DNA of 26,849 bases from assembly GCF_022780145.1 (NCBI RefSeq), contig NZ_JALEXO010000033.1, positions 1-26,849 on the forward strand. The letters run 5' to 3'. The notes under the pieces were generated by a model that saw nothing but the letters and a program-made list of their open reading frames with translations, searched no databases and had not been told where the DNA came from. Shown here in pieces: positions 24,509 to 26,849 of this stretch. Positions within the stretch are counted from its first letter, which is position 1; each line of letters starts with the position of its first letter. The translations under genes were made by a program, and so were the position numbers. The stretch is from Intestinibacter sp. Lineage in GTDB: Bacteria > Bacillota > Clostridia > Peptostreptococcales > Peptostreptococcaceae.

Positions 24509-24547
24509 AATCCCTTTATTTTAAGAATATATTAAAATAAAGGGATT
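24509..24547 (+). repeat. Perfect 16-bp inverted repeat just before a ribosome binding site
   Basis: AATCCCTTTATTTTAA (24509-24524) and its exact complement (24532-24547) have a 7-base loop. There is no T tract after it; the next bases are the GAGGTGG ribosome binding site (24549-24555) of the 162-aa membrane-protein gene. It may protect RNA ends, attenuate, or affect translation. Confidence 0.75.
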
Positions 24548-24559
24548 AGAGGTGGCTTT

Positions 24560-25048
24560 ATGGAGAGGATAATTAAATACGGTGGAAAGCTGTTTTTTGG
24601 AAGTTTAATTATATGTATATTGTCATTTTTTTATTTTAAATTAATTCCTTGTGGAGAAATCAGTAATTTAATAGGATATATTTTTCTAGAGATTTTCTTG
24701 GGATATAATTTTTATATAGGTTATAGATATAAGTTGAATTTCAAGGAATCTTTCATAGTTGGAATTTTTGGTTCTGGTTTTGGAATATTTTTGTTGTTTT
24801 TCGCCAGCTATACTCATTATGTAATAGATGAAGCTTATTGGGCTATTTGGATGATGCAATTTTACTTTATGCCTACAATGTCGTTTATAACTGATTTTTC
24901 TGTAAATGTATCGCTTGGATATGTGGTTTTTCTTATAATTTTTAGTGCATTACTTGTTGTTTTAGGAGCTTTATTTAGATTTTTAAAGGAAAAAGCGATT
25001 TCTGTTAAACATAAAAGCAGTTTATTTGTTTACAAAGACTTCTTATAA
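24560..25048 (+). CDS. Unknown four-segment membrane protein
   Basis: A 162-residue hydrophobic protein without a recognised family. Membrane segments lie near residues 10-30, 36-54, 64-84 and 118-141, with an aromatic-rich extracytoplasmic loop between the last two (HYVIDEAYWAIWMMQFYFMP) and a short basic C-terminal tail. Start ATG 24560 follows GAGGTGG at five bases. The start region is immediately preceded by a perfect 16-bp hairpin. The stop codon lies inside the loop of a terminator, so transcription ends right at the gene end. No function can be assigned from context. Confidence 0.82.
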   Translation: MERIIKYGGKLFFGSLIICILSFFYFKLIPCGEISNLIGYIFLEIFLGYNFYIGYRYKLNFKESFIVGIFGSGFGIFLLFFASYTHYVIDEAYWAIWMMQFYFMPTMSFITDFSVNVSLGYVVFLIIFSALLVVLGALFRFLKEKAISVKHKSSLFVYKDFL

Positions 25049-25063
25049 TTAAGAAGTTTTTTT
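25038..25063 (+). terminator. Intrinsic terminator overlapping the end of the 162-aa gene
   Basis: ACTTCTTA (25038-25045) pairs with TAAGAAGT (25050-25057) and is followed by seven T's. The stem includes the last codons of the gene. Confidence 0.88.
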
Positions 25064-25160
25064 GCGTACATTGTTATGTACAGTTTGTCCGCCCAAATGT
25101 ATTATTTATAGGATATAATAGTATTTATATTGATTGAATACTATTTTGGAGGAAGAAACT

Positions 25161-25916
25161 ATGGAGAGATTATCTAAAATTAATGGAAAAGTAGGGTTTT
25201 ACTATAAAAATTTAGTTACAGGAGAAGTGATTTCATATAATGAAAAGGAGCCTATGTTAGCTGCTAGTTTGATAAAGTTAACTGTTTTAGGTGAGGTTTT
25301 TAGAGAAATAGAAAATGGAGAAATAAGTGAGCAGGAAGTATTTACTACTCGCGATGAGGAGAAGGTTCCTTCTTGTGGAGCTTTAAATTATATGGATGAA
25401 GGTTTAAATGTTACATTAAAAGATTTATACACATTGATGATAATATTGAGCGACAATTACGCTACAAATATTTTGATAGATAGATGTAAAATAGAAAATA
25501 TAAATGATTTTATAAAGGAAAATGGGCTGAAAAATACTGTATTGAAGCGAAAAATGTTCGATTCAGTAGGTGCCAGCAAAGGATTGGAAAATTATACAAG
25601 TGCTGAAGATATGGCGTTATTACTAGAAAAAATTTATAATGGAACTCTAGTATCAAAGGAAGCTTCAGCTAAAATGCTGGAGGTTCTAAAGAATCAAAGA
25701 TTAAACGGAAAAATATCATTTTTCTTGAGTTCAGGAGAAAATAAGGTTCAAATAGCTCATAAAACTGGTGAAGATACTAATATTACACATGATGTGGGTA
25801 TAGTTTTAGGCGAAGAACCATTTATAATTTGCTTCTTGGGTAATGAAGTAAACGTACCTGAGTTTGAGAGGGTTATGCAGGATTTGAGTCTTGAGATTTA
25901 TAAGAAAAATAAATAG
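25161..25916 (+). CDS. Serine hydrolase of the beta-lactamase/PBP fold, without signal peptide
   Basis: A 251-residue protein from ATG 25161, eight bases after GGAGGA; a TTG at 25134 in the same frame has no ribosome binding site. The three active-site elements are present: Ser36-Leu-Ile-Lys39 (SxxK), Ser97-Asp-Asn99 (SDN) and Lys201-Thr-Gly203 (KTG). The helix NYTSAEDMALLLEKIYNGTL is typical of class A-like folds, but the omega-loop ExxLN motif with the deacylating Glu is not visible, so it is probably not a true beta-lactamase. There is no signal peptide or membrane anchor, so it should stay in the cytoplasm, which is unusual for the fold. The dipeptidase gene starts 26 bases after its stop, suggesting a shared role in peptide or D-amino-acid-containing peptide breakdown. 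Confidence 0.9.
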   Translation: MERLSKINGKVGFYYKNLVTGEVISYNEKEPMLAASLIKLTVLGEVFREIENGEISEQEVFTTRDEEKVPSCGALNYMDEGLNVTLKDLYTLMIILSDNYATNILIDRCKIENINDFIKENGLKNTVLKRKMFDSVGASKGLENYTSAEDMALLLEKIYNGTLVSKEASAKMLEVLKNQRLNGKISFFLSSGENKVQIAHKTGEDTNITHDVGIVLGEEPFIICFLGNEVNVPEFERVMQDLSLEIYKKNK

Positions 25917-25942
25917 TGTTAAAATTGAGGGGAAAATTTATT

Positions 25943-26849
25943 ATGAAAGTGATAGATATGCATTGTGATACGATGAAGGAAATTTTAGATTGCAAAAGGC
26001 TAGATTCTCGTGCTAATTTGAGAAGAAATAATTTACATGTAGATATAGAAAAGATGAAAAAAGGAGATTATATGCTCCAAGTATTTGCTGCGTATACGAA
26101 TATGAAATCAGAGCAGCCTCTATCTGAATGCTTGAAGATTATAGATTTATTTCACAGTCAGATTGAAGCTAATAAGGACGACATAGGATTGGTATTGTCT
26201 TATCAAGATATATTGAAAAATTCAGAGCAAAATAAGATGTCAGCTCTTTTATCTATAGAAGAAGGAGCCTGCTGTCAGGGAGATTTGGGTATACTTAGAA
26301 ATTTTTATAGACTAGGAGTTAGGATGATGACTCTGACTTGGAATTACGAAAATGAGCTCGGATTTCCTAATGAGATAATAGATGGCGAGTTAATTGTGGA
26401 TAGAGGATTGAAAAAAACTGGATTTGAATTTATAGACGAGATGGAAAATCTAGGGATTATAATAGATGTTTCGCATTTATCAGATGCAGGGTTTTACGAT
26501 ATATTAGAAAATACTAAAAAGCCTTTTGTCGCTAGTCACTCAAATGCGAGGGGATTGTGCAACAATAGACGTAATTTGACAGACGATATGATAAGAAGAT
26601 TAGCTGATAGAGGAGGCGTTATGGGAATTAATTTCTTCTCTTATTTCTTAGACGACAACGCTACTTCTAATTCTGATGCGAAAATAGACGATATGATAGC
26701 TCATATGAAGTACATAAAGAATATAGGCGGAATCGAATGTATCGGTCTTGGAAGCGACTTCGACGGAATCAGCTGTAGAGTCGAGGTAGAGAACGCATCA
26801 AAAATGCAAATTTTAGCGAAAAAAATGAAAAAAGAAGGATTTACGGAGG
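25943..26849 (+). CDS. Membrane dipeptidase (peptidase M19, renal-dipeptidase family), 5' part
   Basis: The frame from ATG 25943, after GAGGGG, is open to the window edge, giving 302 residues of a protein usually near 310-330 long. It is a zinc metallo-enzyme of the TIM-barrel amidohydrolase type that cleaves dipeptides, often with a D-residue at the second position. Metal-binding and catalytic residues seen are His7-x-Asp9 (DMHCDT), the bridging Glu in SIEEG (106-107), His178 in DVSHLSD, His199 in ASHSNARG, and Asp272/Asp274 in GSDFDG. There is no signal peptide, so despite the family name it should be cytoplasmic. It follows the serine hydrolase gene by 26 bases in the same transcript. Confidence 0.93.
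   Translation, partial: MKVIDMHCDTMKEILDCKRLDSRANLRRNNLHVDIEKMKKGDYMLQVFAAYTNMKSEQPLSECLKIIDLFHSQIEANKDDIGLVLSYQDILKNSEQNKMSALLSIEEGACCQGDLGILRNFYRLGVRMMTLTWNYENELGFPNEIIDGELIVDRGLKKTGFEFIDEMENLGIIIDVSHLSDAGFYDILENTKKPFVASHSNARGLCNNRRNLTDDMIRRLADRGGVMGINFFSYFLDDNATSNSDAKIDDMIAHMKYIKNIGGIECIGLGSDFDGISCRVEVENASKMQILAKKMKKEGFTE

Noticed and set aside
24509..24547. Calling the 16-bp inverted repeat a terminator of the permease gene
   Set aside because: The stem is followed by AGAGGTGG, not by T's, on the plus strand.
25161..25916. Calling the serine hydrolase an antibiotic-resistance beta-lactamase
   Set aside because: There is no signal peptide and no ExxLN omega-loop motif; the motifs present are shared by many non-resistance hydrolases and PBPs.
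1..26849. CRISPR arrays, rRNA and tRNA genes
   Set aside because: Both strands were scanned by eye; no regularly spaced direct repeats and no tRNA or rRNA consensus segments were found.

Overview
The window comes from a low-GC Gram-positive anaerobe, most likely a member of the Clostridia. The evidence is the strongly A/T-biased codon use, strong AGGAGG-type ribosome binding sites, some TTG starts, RNase J, and an [FeFe]-hydrogenase maturation GTPase (HydF) next to an aspartase. A family such as Peptostreptococcaceae would fit but cannot be fixed from the sequence. No rRNA, tRNA, CRISPR array, insertion sequence or phage gene was seen.

Layout. 1-1300: the 3' end of an M20 amidohydrolase gene, then a bidirectional terminator facing a small YrvL-like membrane protein. 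1431-7464: RNase J, a two-gene MacB/FtsX-type ABC exporter whose permease carries a long extracytoplasmic coiled coil, and a tiny cysteine-rich membrane protein. 7553-9290: a DUF1846 (UPF0371) protein with its own promoter, overlapped by a perfect palindrome, and a likely terminator. 9466-10759 (minus): a TetR regulator overlapping a DUF998 membrane-protein gene that carries one in-frame stop codon. 10783-13687 (minus): hydF-aspA with a long leader and a terminator.

13769-18924 is the least explained part. Three very A-rich genes (327, 173 and 545 aa) form one unit closed by a terminator. They are followed by a 389-aa gene and a 164-aa membrane-protein gene. None has a recognisable enzyme domain. 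The 545-aa and 389-aa proteins appear to share a helical repeat of about 45 residues, and the last two genes each carry a segment that looks like a bacterial PH-like domain. This is the best candidate in the window for an undescribed multi-protein assembly.

19160-21604: DNA polymerase IV, then a complete cobalamin riboswitch with its own promoter and terminator but no B12 gene behind it, then a CsoR-type repressor paired with an RseC/MucC-like membrane protein. 21603-22881 (minus): a split ThrE-type amino-acid exporter (YjjP and YjjB). 23111-26849: an ion-transporter-type permease, a small membrane protein behind a 16-bp hairpin, and a serine hydrolase of the beta-lactamase/PBP fold lacking a signal peptide, followed closely by a membrane-dipeptidase gene that runs off the end. 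The M20 enzyme, the ThrE pair and the dipeptidase together suggest peptide and amino-acid metabolism.
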